A DNA stretch of 64,000 bases, taken from contig NZ_NPFY01000019.1 of assembly GCF_002259415.1 (NCBI RefSeq), positions 124,001-188,000 of the forward strand. Reading direction: 5' to 3'. Position numbers and translations under genes: made by a program. Shown here in pieces: positions 1-7,317 of this stretch (positions within the stretch are counted from its first letter, which is position 1; each line of letters opens with the position of its first letter). This DNA is from Rhodococcus sp. 14-2470-1b. GTDB taxonomy: Bacteria; Actinomycetota; Actinomycetes; Mycobacteriales; Mycobacteriaceae. The notes beneath the pieces were generated by a model. That model was not told the origin of the DNA. It saw only the letters and a list, made by a program, of their open reading frames with translations, and searched no databases.

Positions 1-1246
1 ACCCTCCGTGACCGTCCGGGTGTATCCCGGAGGCAAGCGAGGGGTTTTCGTCGACAGCGGCCAGGAATGCGTCGATGGCAGCCGACAGACGAACATCTCG
101 TCCGGCGCCGTTACGGCCGGTCCTCGCCTGATTCGGTTCGGGAAGTGTGGCGGCTGAACGGGTTCGGCCCCGTGCAATGATGCGGAAGGCTCTCGGCTCA
201 CCTGGCGATCCGGTAATGGCGTCGGGCTCGGGTTCGGGTGTCGTGTCACCTGAACTGTCGTCGGCAGCAGCTTTCTGTGCCTTGGCGGCGTCGAGGAATT
301 CGGTGAGAAGTATCTGCCAGCGGGCGTCGCCTGCGATGAGGCGTGCCGTGTCGGGGTCCAGTACGGTGCCGTCACCGAGGGTCGCGGGTTCGCTGGCCAA
401 ACCGAGCAGTGTTTCCGCGCTGATCAGTATCTGCAGGAGGTGAGGGCGACGCCTCCGACCGAGGTCGCCCGATCCGCGGACAGGGCAATCCTCCCTGCCG
501 CACAGGCACGCGATGGCCTCCTCGCGGTGGATCAGGGCAACCAGAGCATGTCCGCGCAGCTGTCTCGTGGAACGCGGGTCGTGCGCGCAGACCGTGCCTG
601 CGATCTCGTCGAGAACCGAATTGCATTCCACGCCTTCGAGCGCGGTCATCTTTGCGAACAGAGTGGCCATTCCGTCGGCGCCGTGTTTGATCGACGCGCA
701 TCGTTCTTCCGATTCTGCTGCCTTGCGTGCCGCCAGTGCTTCCGCCTCGTTGTAATCGAACCAGTGCGCCCAGATGCGCTCGCGCAATCGACGGATACTG
801 CACCGAAGTGCGGAGGCCAGAACGTCTGCTTCGATCCCGCGGACAGTGTTGTCGCTCGCTTTCGACAGCACGAGCGCGACGGTGCGAACCCGCTGATAGT
901 CGAGGTCGCCCGCTCTGAATGCGTCGAGGATGGCCGGGAGTCGCTCCTCCAATTCCCTGCCCACGATCAGTCTCTCGCGAGTCGCTGTGCGCGACAGTGC
1001 AAGAGCCACCGAGGCCTCGCATTCGACGGCTCGCTGCGCGAGTGTCACGTCCGCTTCGCCGCCCTGGCTGTGGATGTCCGCCTCGGTGGCCAGCCTGAAC
1101 TCTCCGAGTGCGTACAGGCCGTGGATCAGTTCGGCCGAAGCTCGGTTTTCTGCCCTGCGTGACTCCGCAAGGCCGTCGAGGATATGCACAGCAGCCGCGT
1201 CGGCCTCGCTCCGTACCCGCTCTTCGATGCCCCCCGGCTTCCCCAT
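1..1246 (-). CDS. DUF222 (13E12-repeat family) protein, C-terminus cut by window edge
   Basis: An open frame of about 415 codons runs leftwards off the window. It starts at ATG 1246 (MGKPGG) and has no stop before position 1. The protein is helical, Ala/Arg/Glu-rich, with the DUF222 pattern: a helix ending in 'LAESRRAENRASAEL', the segment 'RAGDLDYQRVRTVALVLS', and 'DPRSTRQLRGHALVALIH'. Homologues end in an HNH nuclease domain; here that part would lie outside the window, and the last visible residues (HPDGHGG) match the stretch just before HNH in the relative at 32042-33724. A perfect LexA box (1261-1276) lies 14 bp upstream. A -10-like TACATT (1260-1255) would put the transcript start at or next to the ATG, so the mRNA may be leaderless. 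Family assignment is firm; the biological role is unknown, perhaps a mobile or DNA-damage nuclease. Confidence 0.85.
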   Translation of the reverse strand, partial: MGKPGGIEERVRSEADAAAVHILDGLAESRRAENRASAELIHGLYALGEFRLATEADIHSQGGEADVTLAQRAVECEASVALALSRTATRERLIVGRELEERLPAILDAFRAGDLDYQRVRTVALVLSKASDNTVRGIEADVLASALRCSIRRLRERIWAHWFDYNEAEALAARKAAESEERCASIKHGADGMATLFAKMTALEGVECNSVLDEIAGTVCAHDPRSTRQLRGHALVALIHREEAIACLCGREDCPVRGSGDLGRRRRPHLLQILISAETLLGLASEPATLGDGTVLDPDTARLIAGDARWQILLTEFLDAAKAQKAAADDSSGDTTPEPEPDAITGSPGEPRAFRIIARGRTRSAATLPEPNQARTGRNGAGRDVRLSAAIDAFLAAVDENPSLASGIHPDGHGG

Positions 1247-1260
1247 GGCTTCGAATGTAC

Positions 1261-1276
1261 TCGAACATGTGTTCGA
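1261..1276. promoter_or_regulatory. LexA (SOS) box upstream of DUF222 gene
   Basis: TCGAACATGTGTTCGA is a perfect match to the actinobacterial LexA operator TCGAAC-N4-GTTCGA. It sits immediately upstream of the DUF222 gene start and overlaps its presumed promoter. DUF222/13E12 genes with SOS boxes are known from mycobacteria, so DNA-damage induction is expected. Confidence 0.85.
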
Positions 1277-1320
1277 TTGCAATGCACTCCGAACAATCCG
1301 TCTTCCTGGAAGCAAGGTTT

Positions 1321-1337
1321 GAAATCAGGGTGATTCG
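1321..1337. promoter_or_regulatory. Candidate operator, inverted repeat (site a)
   Basis: GAAATCAGGGTGATTCG contains the inverted repeat AATCA-GGG-TGATT. It is one of several related palindromes in this window (26969, 28903, 30391, 34400, 36965). The downstream string AACCCT-N2-ACGT is shared with the site at 34400. It lies between the DUF222 gene and the first SAM riboswitch operon, 44 bp upstream of a TTGACG -35 box. The binding protein is unknown. Confidence 0.5.
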
Positions 1338-1380
1338 AACCCTAACGTCAAGCGCCGCTGCACAAATCGGTTGCGCTGAC

Positions 1381-1410
1381 TTGACGGTTGCACTATCGAG
1401 CGAATACATT
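1381..1410 (+). promoter_or_regulatory. Promoter of the first SAM-riboswitch operon
   Basis: TTGACG (1381-1386), an 18-bp spacer, and TACATT (1405-1410) form a sigma-70-like promoter. Transcription would start near 1417, exactly at the 5' strand of riboswitch stem P1. Confidence 0.6.
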
Positions 1411-1415
1411 CCTGT

Positions 1416-1512
1416 CACCATCCAGAGCGACCGAGAGACCTTGGCTCTACGACGTCGCAGCAACCCCCTGCCTCACGGTAGGTGTGGGTGCTACCGCCAG
1501 GACCGATGGAGG
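1416..1512 (+). ncRNA. SAM riboswitch (S-box / SAM-I clan), copy 1
   Basis: The core reads CAGAGCGACCGAGAGACC, GGCTC, GACGTCGCAGCAACC, then GGTGCTACCGCCAGGACC. P1 pairs CCATC (1418-1422) with GATGG (1505-1509). P2 pairs GCGAC (1427-1431) with GTCGC (1453-1457). P3 is CTGCC-TCAC-GGTAG. A pseudoknot can form between the CC(T)TGGC loop and GCCAGG. This is the S-box architecture that binds S-adenosylmethionine. The 3' strand of P1 runs into the GGAGG that serves the leader peptide starting at 1517, so SAM binding should hide that ribosome site. Two further copies lie at 5583 and 11332. Whether it is SAM-I or the SAM-I/IV variant was not resolved. Confidence 0.85.
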
Positions 1513-1516
1513 ACAC

Positions 1517-1600
1517 ATGAACAGCGCACCGCTGTACCGGACCGAGTGGCGTCGTCTGCACGTCGACCTGTGCCGTATCGCGACGTACTGCTGTAGCTAG
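1517..1600 (+). CDS. HVDLCR-type leader peptide, cysteine-ending
   Basis: A 27-codon frame starts at ATG 1517 behind GATGGAGGA, a strong ribosome site formed by the end of the SAM riboswitch. It contains RLHVDLCR at residues 14-21 and ends in TYCCS, with adjacent cysteine codons just before the stop. Short peptides with an H-V-D-L-x-R core and C-terminal cysteines are known in actinobacteria as putative attenuation peptides upstream of sulfur-metabolism genes. The next gene starts about 75 bp downstream. Inferred role: ribosome stalling at cysteine codons when cysteine is scarce. A second copy is at 11438. Confidence 0.75.
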   Translation: MNSAPLYRTEWRRLHVDLCRIATYCCS

Positions 1601-1674
1601 CGCGCTACCCGCATCGCACCACCCCTCGCTCTACTCACCTCGGCAAAGGCTTCGATCATGCATGCTCACACCCG

Positions 1675-2640
1675 GTGGATCCGGTGACTCAATTGGACGC
1701 GCGGCCCGCCGCCGCAGAACCGACCGTCGACGACGAAGATCTGATCGTCGCCAAGAAATGGCACCCGTGGCGCTGGATCGTCAGCGTGGTGGTTCTCGTA
1801 CTCGTGGCGCAGTTCGTCCACGGTCTGGCCACCAACCCGGGCTGGGATTGGACGACGTTCGCTCAGTACTTCACGGCGGCGTCGGTCATGTCCGCGCTGT
1901 GGTTGACGATCCAGCTGACGTTCTGGGGCACGCTGATCGGGTTCGCGATCGGTATCGGTCTTGCTGTCGCTCGGTTGTCCAACAACCCTGTTCTGCAGGT
2001 CATTTCGTGGTTCTACATCTGGGCGTTCAGGTCCATCCCGCTGATCGTGCAGCTTCTGTTCTGGTTCAACATCGCGTACCTGTATCAGACATTGACGCTC
2101 GGAATTCCCTTCGGTCCTGCGTTCTTCGAGTTCAACGTCAACAACGTCATCAGTGGATCGACGGCCGCGATCATCGGTCTTGCTCTTCATCAGGCTGCGT
2201 ACTCGGCCGAGATCGTCCGTGCCGGCATCATCTCGGTGGACCAGGGTCAACTCGAAGCCGCTGCTGCGCTGGGTATCCCGAAGCGGCGCGAGTTCTTCAA
2301 GATCGTTCTGCGACAGGCGATGCGGGGCATCCTGCCGAATGCCGCCAACGAGGTGATCAGCCTCTTCAAGGGGACCTCGATCGTGTCCGTCATGGCGATC
2401 GCCGAGCTGTTCTACCAGGTGCAGGTCATCTACGGCCGTAACGGCCGCGTCGTTCCGCTGCTCATGGTCGCGACGGTCTGGTACATCATCTTGACCTCGG
2501 TTCTGTCCGTCGTCCAGTTCTACGTCGAACGGCACTACGCCAAAGGCGCGGTGCGGACCATTCCCCTGACGCCGATCCAGAAGATTCGCAAGCGGGTTGC
2601 CGAGATCACCGCACCGCCGCGCGGAGGAGCTACGCGATGA
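1675..2640 (+). CDS. Polar amino-acid ABC transporter, permease
   Basis: A 321-residue inner-membrane permease of the HisM/GlnP type. It has a cytoplasmic N-terminus of about 35 residues and roughly five transmembrane segments, with the EAA loop around residues 200-230 ('[25 protein letters not shown]'-like; key residues E-A-A-x3-G). It overlaps the ATPase gene by 4 bp and is followed by the binding protein, forming a full importer. Start choice is weak: GTG 1675 is the longest sensible start, GTG 1684 is an alternative, and neither has a clear ribosome site. Its place behind a SAM riboswitch and a cysteine-ending leader peptide suggests import of a sulfur amino acid such as methionine or cystine (inference). 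Confidence 0.85.
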   Translation: MDPVTQLDARPAAAEPTVDDEDLIVAKKWHPWRWIVSVVVLVLVAQFVHGLATNPGWDWTTFAQYFTAASVMSALWLTIQLTFWGTLIGFAIGIGLAVARLSNNPVLQVISWFYIWAFRSIPLIVQLLFWFNIAYLYQTLTLGIPFGPAFFEFNVNNVISGSTAAIIGLALHQAAYSAEIVRAGIISVDQGQLEAAAALGIPKRREFFKIVLRQAMRGILPNAANEVISLFKGTSIVSVMAIAELFYQVQVIYGRNGRVVPLLMVATVWYIILTSVLSVVQFYVERHYAKGAVRTIPLTPIQKIRKRVAEITAPPRGGATR

Positions 2641-3434
2641 CGACGCTCGACGCCACCACGCCCACCGAGAACAGCAAGTACGCCGTCGAGGTCCGGGGCG
2701 TGCACAAGTCCTACGGACCACTCGAGGTCCTCAAGGGTGTCGACCTCGTCGTCCGGCCCGGTGAGGTGACGGTGATCATCGGTCCGTCCGGATCGGGCAA
2801 GTCGACGCTGTTACGCAGCCTCAACCACCTCGAGAAGGTCGATCAGGGAACGGTCCGTGTCGACGGCGACCTCGTCGGATACCGTCGTCGGGGCAACAAA
2901 CTGCACGAGCTCAGCAACAAGGACATCCTGAGGCAGCGCTCGCAGATCGGTTTCGTGTTCCAGAACTTCAATCTGTTTCCGCACCTGACCGTTCTCGAAA
3001 ACGTGCTCGAAGCTCCGGTGTCCGCGCAGAAGCGCAAGCGTGCCGACGTGGAACCCGAGGCGCTCGCGCTTCTCGAGCGCGTCGGGTTGAAGGACAAGGC
3101 ACACGACTATCCACGACGCCTGTCGGGCGGGCAGCAGCAGCGTGTGGCGATCGCACGCGCACTTGCTCTGCGTCCCAAAGTGATTCTGTTCGACGAACCG
3201 ACGTCGGCCCTCGACCCCGAGCTGGTCGGAGAGGTACTCGAAGTCATCCGAGGACTGGCCCGTGAAGGCGCGACCCTGGTTATCGTGACCCACGAGGTCG
3301 GATTCGCCAAGGAAATCGCCGACACCGTCGTCTTCATGGATGCCGGGCAGGTCGTCGAACGAGGCACTCCTTCCGAACTGCTCGACAATCCACAGGAACC
3401 GCGCACCAAAGCTTTTCTCGCGCACGTTCTCTAG
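2637..3434 (+). CDS. Polar amino-acid ABC transporter, ATPase
   Basis: A 265-residue ABC ATPase. Walker A is GPSGSGKST (residues about 51-59), the Q-loop is [11 protein letters not shown], the signature is LSGGQQQR, Walker B is [12 protein letters not shown], and the switch His is in VTHEV. Length and motifs match the GlnQ/HisP class. ATG 2637 overlaps the permease stop (ATGA), so translation is probably coupled. It powers the importer formed with 1675-2640 and 3467-4441. Confidence 0.92.
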   Translation: MTTLDATTPTENSKYAVEVRGVHKSYGPLEVLKGVDLVVRPGEVTVIIGPSGSGKSTLLRSLNHLEKVDQGTVRVDGDLVGYRRRGNKLHELSNKDILRQRSQIGFVFQNFNLFPHLTVLENVLEAPVSAQKRKRADVEPEALALLERVGLKDKAHDYPRRLSGGQQQRVAIARALALRPKVILFDEPTSALDPELVGEVLEVIRGLAREGATLVIVTHEVGFAKEIADTVVFMDAGQVVERGTPSELLDNPQEPRTKAFLAHVL

Positions 3435-3466
3435 ACCTCCACACCCACACAACACAAGGAACAACC

Positions 3467-4441
3467 ATGCCCAGATTCAACCGGGGACTTCTTGTCCTCG
3501 CGTCTGCACTCTCTGCTGCGGCCGTGACCCTCACCGCATGCAGCGAGCCGGCGGCGGAATCCGAGGTGGTGACCGAGACAGGTCAGACCTTCGATCTCTC
3601 GCCGGAGCAGGAAGGCCGAGTCCACGCCGACAAGGTGGACGACATCGCAGCCAAGGTTCCGCAGGCGATCCGTGACAGCGGCGTGCTGACCGTCGCCGGA
3701 ACATCCGGAACTGCCCCGCCGCTGCGCTTCTACGCCACCGACGACACCACCGTCGTCGGATCCGAGGTCGACTTCGGCATCCTCATTGCCGACATCCTGG
3801 GATTGAAGCCCGAGATCACCGTCGCCGACTGGGCGCAGAACTTCGTCAAGATCGACTCGGGCGAGAACGATGTCTTCATCTCGAACGTCACGGTCACCGA
3901 GGAGCGCAAGGACAAGTACGACTTCGCGACGTACCGTCTGGACAACCTCGCGTTCGAGACGCAGAAGGACACGGACTGGACGGTCGCCTCGAAAGAAGAC
4001 ATCGCGGGCAAGAAGATCGGTGTCAGTTCCGGAACCAATCAGGAACAGCTGCTCGTCGACTGGAACGCTCAGAACGTCGCCGCCGGACTGGCTCCGGCCG
4101 AGATCGCCTACTACCAGACGACGTCCGACTACTACCTGGCGCTCGCGTCGGGCCGGATCGACGGCTACCTCGGCCCGAACCCGAGCGCTGTCTACCACGC
4201 TGCCACCAGTGGCGGGAGCAAGATCATCGGCACGTTCTCGGGAGCAGGCGACGCTTTGCAGGGTGAGATCGCCGTGACGACGAAGAAGGACAACGGGCTC
4301 ATCGAGGCCGTGCAGGAGGCGATCGACCATGCGATCGAGACCGGTGATTACCAGAAGGTCATCGACCGGTGGGGCCTGAAGGACGAGGCAGTCACCGAAT
4401 CGGTCGTCAACCCGCCGGGTCTGCCGCGCAAGGCTGGATAA
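3467..4441 (+). CDS. Substrate-binding lipoprotein of polar amino-acid ABC transporter
   Basis: 324 residues with a lipoprotein signal: MPRFNR, a hydrophobic core, and lipobox LTAC with the lipidated Cys at position 25. The mature part is a family-3 solute-binding protein; 'GVLTVAGTSGTAPPLRFYA' opens the domain and 'IAGKKIGVSSGTNQE' lies near its middle. It follows the permease and ATPase genes, the usual set for polar amino-acid uptake. The ligand cannot be read from sequence; the SAM-responsive leader upstream favours a sulfur amino acid. An FAD oxidase gene follows after 7 bp. Confidence 0.88.
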   Translation: MPRFNRGLLVLASALSAAAVTLTACSEPAAESEVVTETGQTFDLSPEQEGRVHADKVDDIAAKVPQAIRDSGVLTVAGTSGTAPPLRFYATDDTTVVGSEVDFGILIADILGLKPEITVADWAQNFVKIDSGENDVFISNVTVTEERKDKYDFATYRLDNLAFETQKDTDWTVASKEDIAGKKIGVSSGTNQEQLLVDWNAQNVAAGLAPAEIAYYQTTSDYYLALASGRIDGYLGPNPSAVYHAATSGGSKIIGTFSGAGDALQGEIAVTTKKDNGLIEAVQEAIDHAIETGDYQKVIDRWGLKDEAVTESVVNPPGLPRKAG

Positions 4442-4448
4442 TCGCTAC

Positions 4449-5525
4449 ATGAACGTAGTAGTCGTCGGTGGCGGAGTGATCGGTGCGGCGTCCGCCTGGG
4501 TGCTCGCACGGCGTGGACACAGTGTCACCCTGCTGGAACAATTCGCGCCGGGCCATCGTAACGGCGCGTCACACGGAACTTCCCGCATCTTCCGTCATGC
4601 CTACGCCGACGACTACTACGTCGACCTCGCCGCGCGTGCGTACACACTGTGGCGAACGCTCGAAAACGACACCGCTACAGAACTACTGACGCTCACGGGC
4701 GCCGTCGATCACGGTGCACCCGTCATCGTGACTCCGCGCGTCGAGGCGCTCGCGAAGGCCGGGCTGGCGAGCGAGGTCCTCGAACCGCGTGAGGCACAGA
4801 AGCGTTGGGCAGGGCTGAAATTCGACACAACCGTGCTGTACCACCCGGACGCCGGGCGGTTGCATGCAGACCGTAGTGTCACCGCGTTCATCGCTGCGGC
4901 CGACGCTCTCGGGGCGAGGGTCGAGTACGGAAGTCCGGTGCGCAGCATCTCCGCGAACGAGGTGTCCACCGACGCGCACACCTACGTGGCCGACCACATC
5001 GTGGTCGCCGCAGGTGCCTGGACGTCGAAGGTCGTCTCCTCGCACGTCACCCTGCCTGAATTGGTCACCACCCAGGAACAACCCGCACACTTCCTACCGT
5101 CCGTGGAAGCCGACTGGCCGAGCTTCATCCACCACCCCGGCGCCGAACTCGACGGTGAGGGGATCTACGGTCTGCAGGGCGAGGAGGGCGTCAAGATCGG
5201 CGAACACGGAACCGGACCGATCGTCGATCCCGATACGCGGGATTTCGTCGCTCGCGATGACGGTGTCGATCGACTGCAGACGTATGCCCGCACCTGGCTG
5301 CCCGGCGTCGACGCCGCATCAGCCGACCCTCTGACCTGTCTGTACACCACAACCCCCGACTCCAATTTCGTCGTCGACCGTGTCGGGAACCTGACCGTCG
5401 CCGGTGGATTCTCCGGACACGGCTTCAAATTCGCGCCTGCGATCGGCGAGCTCGTCGCGGACCTGGTCGACGGTGGGACGTCCGAGACACCCTTGTTCCG
5501 GCTGGGAGCTCGACAGATTTCCTAG
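4449..5525 (+). CDS. FAD-dependent amine/sarcosine oxidase-like (DAO superfamily)
   Basis: A 358-residue soluble flavoprotein that begins with the Rossmann motif VVVGGGVIGAASAWVLARRG. It has the sarcosine-oxidase/N-methyltryptophan-oxidase pattern: HGTSRIFRHAYAD around residues 41-53 and a C-terminal 'TVAGGFSGHGFKFAPAIGELVADLV'. It should oxidise a secondary or N-methyl amino acid with O2, giving H2O2. It is last in the operon of the SAM-controlled importer, 7 bp after the binding protein, so its substrate is probably what the importer brings in. SolA/MSOX-like is the best family call; the exact substrate is unknown. Confidence 0.82.
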   Translation: MNVVVVGGGVIGAASAWVLARRGHSVTLLEQFAPGHRNGASHGTSRIFRHAYADDYYVDLAARAYTLWRTLENDTATELLTLTGAVDHGAPVIVTPRVEALAKAGLASEVLEPREAQKRWAGLKFDTTVLYHPDAGRLHADRSVTAFIAAADALGARVEYGSPVRSISANEVSTDAHTYVADHIVVAAGAWTSKVVSSHVTLPELVTTQEQPAHFLPSVEADWPSFIHHPGAELDGEGIYGLQGEEGVKIGEHGTGPIVDPDTRDFVARDDGVDRLQTYARTWLPGVDAASADPLTCLYTTTPDSNFVVDRVGNLTVAGGFSGHGFKFAPAIGELVADLVDGGTSETPLFRLGARQIS

Positions 5526-5582
5526 CAATCGGGAATGGAACAGCACCGGTCCCGGTTCGTACAACTGAAAACACCATCCAGA

Positions 5583-5676
5583 CCATCCAGAGCGACCGAG
5601 AGACCTTGGCTCGACGACGTCGCAGCAACCATCACGCCGTGTGCGTGCGGGTGCTCCCGCCAGGACCGATGGAGGA
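5583..5676 (+). ncRNA. SAM riboswitch (S-box / SAM-I clan), copy 2
   Basis: Same core as copy 1: CCAGAGCGACCGAGAGACC, then GACGTCGCAGCAACC, then GGTGCTCCCGCCAGGACC and GATGG (5668-5672). P1 5' strand CCATC occurs twice in tandem, at 5574-5578 and 5583-5587 (CCATCCAGACCATCCAG), so two alternative P1 pairings are possible. Here GGAGGA (5671-5676) is the ribosome site of the acetyltransferase gene itself (ATG 5682), with no leader peptide in between. A -10-like TACAAC lies at 5560-5565. Confidence 0.85.
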
Positions 5677-5681
5677 GAAAC

Positions 5682-6194
5682 ATGACAACCTCGCTGGGAA
5701 CCACAGCACTGCAGTTCGTTGCCGTCCACCAGACCGATCCGCTGGCGGCGCCGCTGATCGAGGAGCTGGCACTCGAGTATTCGAGCCGGTACGACACCAC
5801 GCCGGGGCAGATGTACAGCGAGTTGACGTCGTATCCGGCCGACGAGTTCGAGCCACCGGGCGGTGCACTGGTGGTGGCGATCGCCGAAGGTGTTCCGGTG
5901 GCCGGGGGAGCTTTTCGTCAGTACGACGCCACCACTGCGGAATTGAAACGCATCTGGACGTCGGCCTCGCATCGTAAGAGGGGTTACGGCAAGCTCGTCG
6001 TTGCCGAACTCGAGCGCATCGCGTCCGAGCGGGGCTACCGCCGTGTCTACCTGACCACCGGATGGAATCAGCCCGAGGCTGTTGCGCTGTACCTGTCCAC
6101 CGGGTACACAGCGCTCTACGATCGGTCGCTGCCCTCGGCGGAAGTCGGCGTTCATCCGTTCGAGAAGTCCTTGAGCTGTGAGGGCGCAGAATGA
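5682..6194 (+). CDS. GNAT family N-acetyltransferase under a SAM riboswitch
   Basis: 170 residues with the GNAT fold. The acetyl-CoA motif is RKRGYGKLVVAELERIA (about residues 102-118), followed by 'GYRRVYLTTGWNQPEAVALYLSTGY', the usual motif B with YxxxGY. ATG 5682 is chosen because GGAGGA ends 5 bp upstream at the edge of the riboswitch. It is first in an operon with two LLM monooxygenases, an MFS transporter and an SsuD-like enzyme. GNATs that acetylate methionine sulfone or sulfoximine are known (YncA/MddA), and the SAM control makes a methionine-derivative substrate plausible, but this is inference. Confidence 0.85.
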   Translation: MTTSLGTTALQFVAVHQTDPLAAPLIEELALEYSSRYDTTPGQMYSELTSYPADEFEPPGGALVVAIAEGVPVAGGAFRQYDATTAELKRIWTSASHRKRGYGKLVVAELERIASERGYRRVYLTTGWNQPEAVALYLSTGYTALYDRSLPSAEVGVHPFEKSLSCEGAE

Positions 6195-6278
6195 AGTTTC
6201 TGCTGATGAGCCCGATCACTCACCGCCGGACCCCCGTCGGCCGCTGGTTTCCGACAGTTCTCCGAAAGAGGTTCTGGT

Positions 6279-7316
6279 ATGAGCATTTTCGCCCTCGGTA
6301 TCGAGCTGGACGGGGAGGGAACGCATCCAGCGGCATGGCGCCGGGCGGCGCACGTACCGAGCGAATCCCTGTCCGGTCGAGTGCTCGGCCGCCGCGTCGC
6401 TGCCGCGGAGAACGCAGGATTCACGTTCGCGACGTTCGACGACTCCATCGTGGCTCCCACCGGGGACGTGAGCGCCCGGGTCGACGCCGTCAACCGCGCG
6501 TCGTTCGTTGCTGCGACCACGTCGACGATCGGGTTGGTTCCCGTCGTCGGGACCACCTACGCAGAGCCGTTCCACACCGCCTCGCAGCTCGCCACGCTGG
6601 ACTACGCGTCCCGTGGCCGCGGCGGATGGATTCCGGTGCGGGTCGACGACGCTGCTGCGGCGCGGGCGTGGGGCCGTCCCCTCGTCGAGTCTGCGGTGGA
6701 CCTGGACCGCGAACAGGCGGACACCATCACCGTCGTACGGCAGTTGTGGGATTCGTGGGAGGACGATGCCGTTGTGCGTGACGTCGCGACCGGGCGCTTC
6801 CTGGACCGAGACAAGCTGCACTACGTGGACTTCGAGGGCGAGAGCTTCTCGGTGAAGGGCCCGGCGATCGTGCCGAGGCCGCCGCAGGGGCAGTTGGTCG
6901 TCTTCGGTACCGAAGACGACCGGGATCAGGTCGACGTCGTGCTCGAGTCGAACGAGAGCACACACCGCGGCGACGGGCTCACGTTCCTCGAACTGGACGT
7001 CACGCTCGACGCGTCCGGCGTCACGGCGTCCGAACGTACGGAGCTGTTGAATTCGCAGGGGAGTGCGCCGACGAGCGGACGGCGCGAATACGTCGGTGAC
7101 GCGGCCGGATTGGTGAACCTTCTGACCGACATCGCAACGCGATACGACGGCGTTCGCCTGTTTCCGACCGTTGTCGACGAGGACCTTCCGGCCCTCGCGC
7201 GCTACGTCTTACCGCCGCTGTTGAAGTCAGGTGTTGCACATCGACCCGTACCCGGATCGACGTTGCGCGCCAACCTCGGACTGACTCGGCCCGCCAACCG
7301 CTACGAAAGGGTCTGA
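6279..7316 (+). CDS. LLM-class flavin monooxygenase, short partner (pair 1)
   Basis: 345 residues of the luciferase-like fold, opening FALGIELDGEG. A conserved block near residues 150-210 contains [20 protein letters not shown] and PRPPQGQ. The protein is shorter than NtaA-type enzymes (about 440-460). Closely similar short proteins occur at 16739 and 45643, each directly followed by a long NtaA-type LLM gene, so the two probably act as a pair or complex. The start is ATG 6279 behind AAGAGG. Expected chemistry is FMNH2/O2-dependent oxidation of an organosulfur or related small molecule. No flavin reductase is nearby. Confidence 0.82.
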   Translation: MSIFALGIELDGEGTHPAAWRRAAHVPSESLSGRVLGRRVAAAENAGFTFATFDDSIVAPTGDVSARVDAVNRASFVAATTSTIGLVPVVGTTYAEPFHTASQLATLDYASRGRGGWIPVRVDDAAAARAWGRPLVESAVDLDREQADTITVVRQLWDSWEDDAVVRDVATGRFLDRDKLHYVDFEGESFSVKGPAIVPRPPQGQLVVFGTEDDRDQVDVVLESNESTHRGDGLTFLELDVTLDASGVTASERTELLNSQGSAPTSGRREYVGDAAGLVNLLTDIATRYDGVRLFPTVVDEDLPALARYVLPPLLKSGVAHRPVPGSTLRANLGLTRPANRYERV

Positions 7317-7317
7317 C

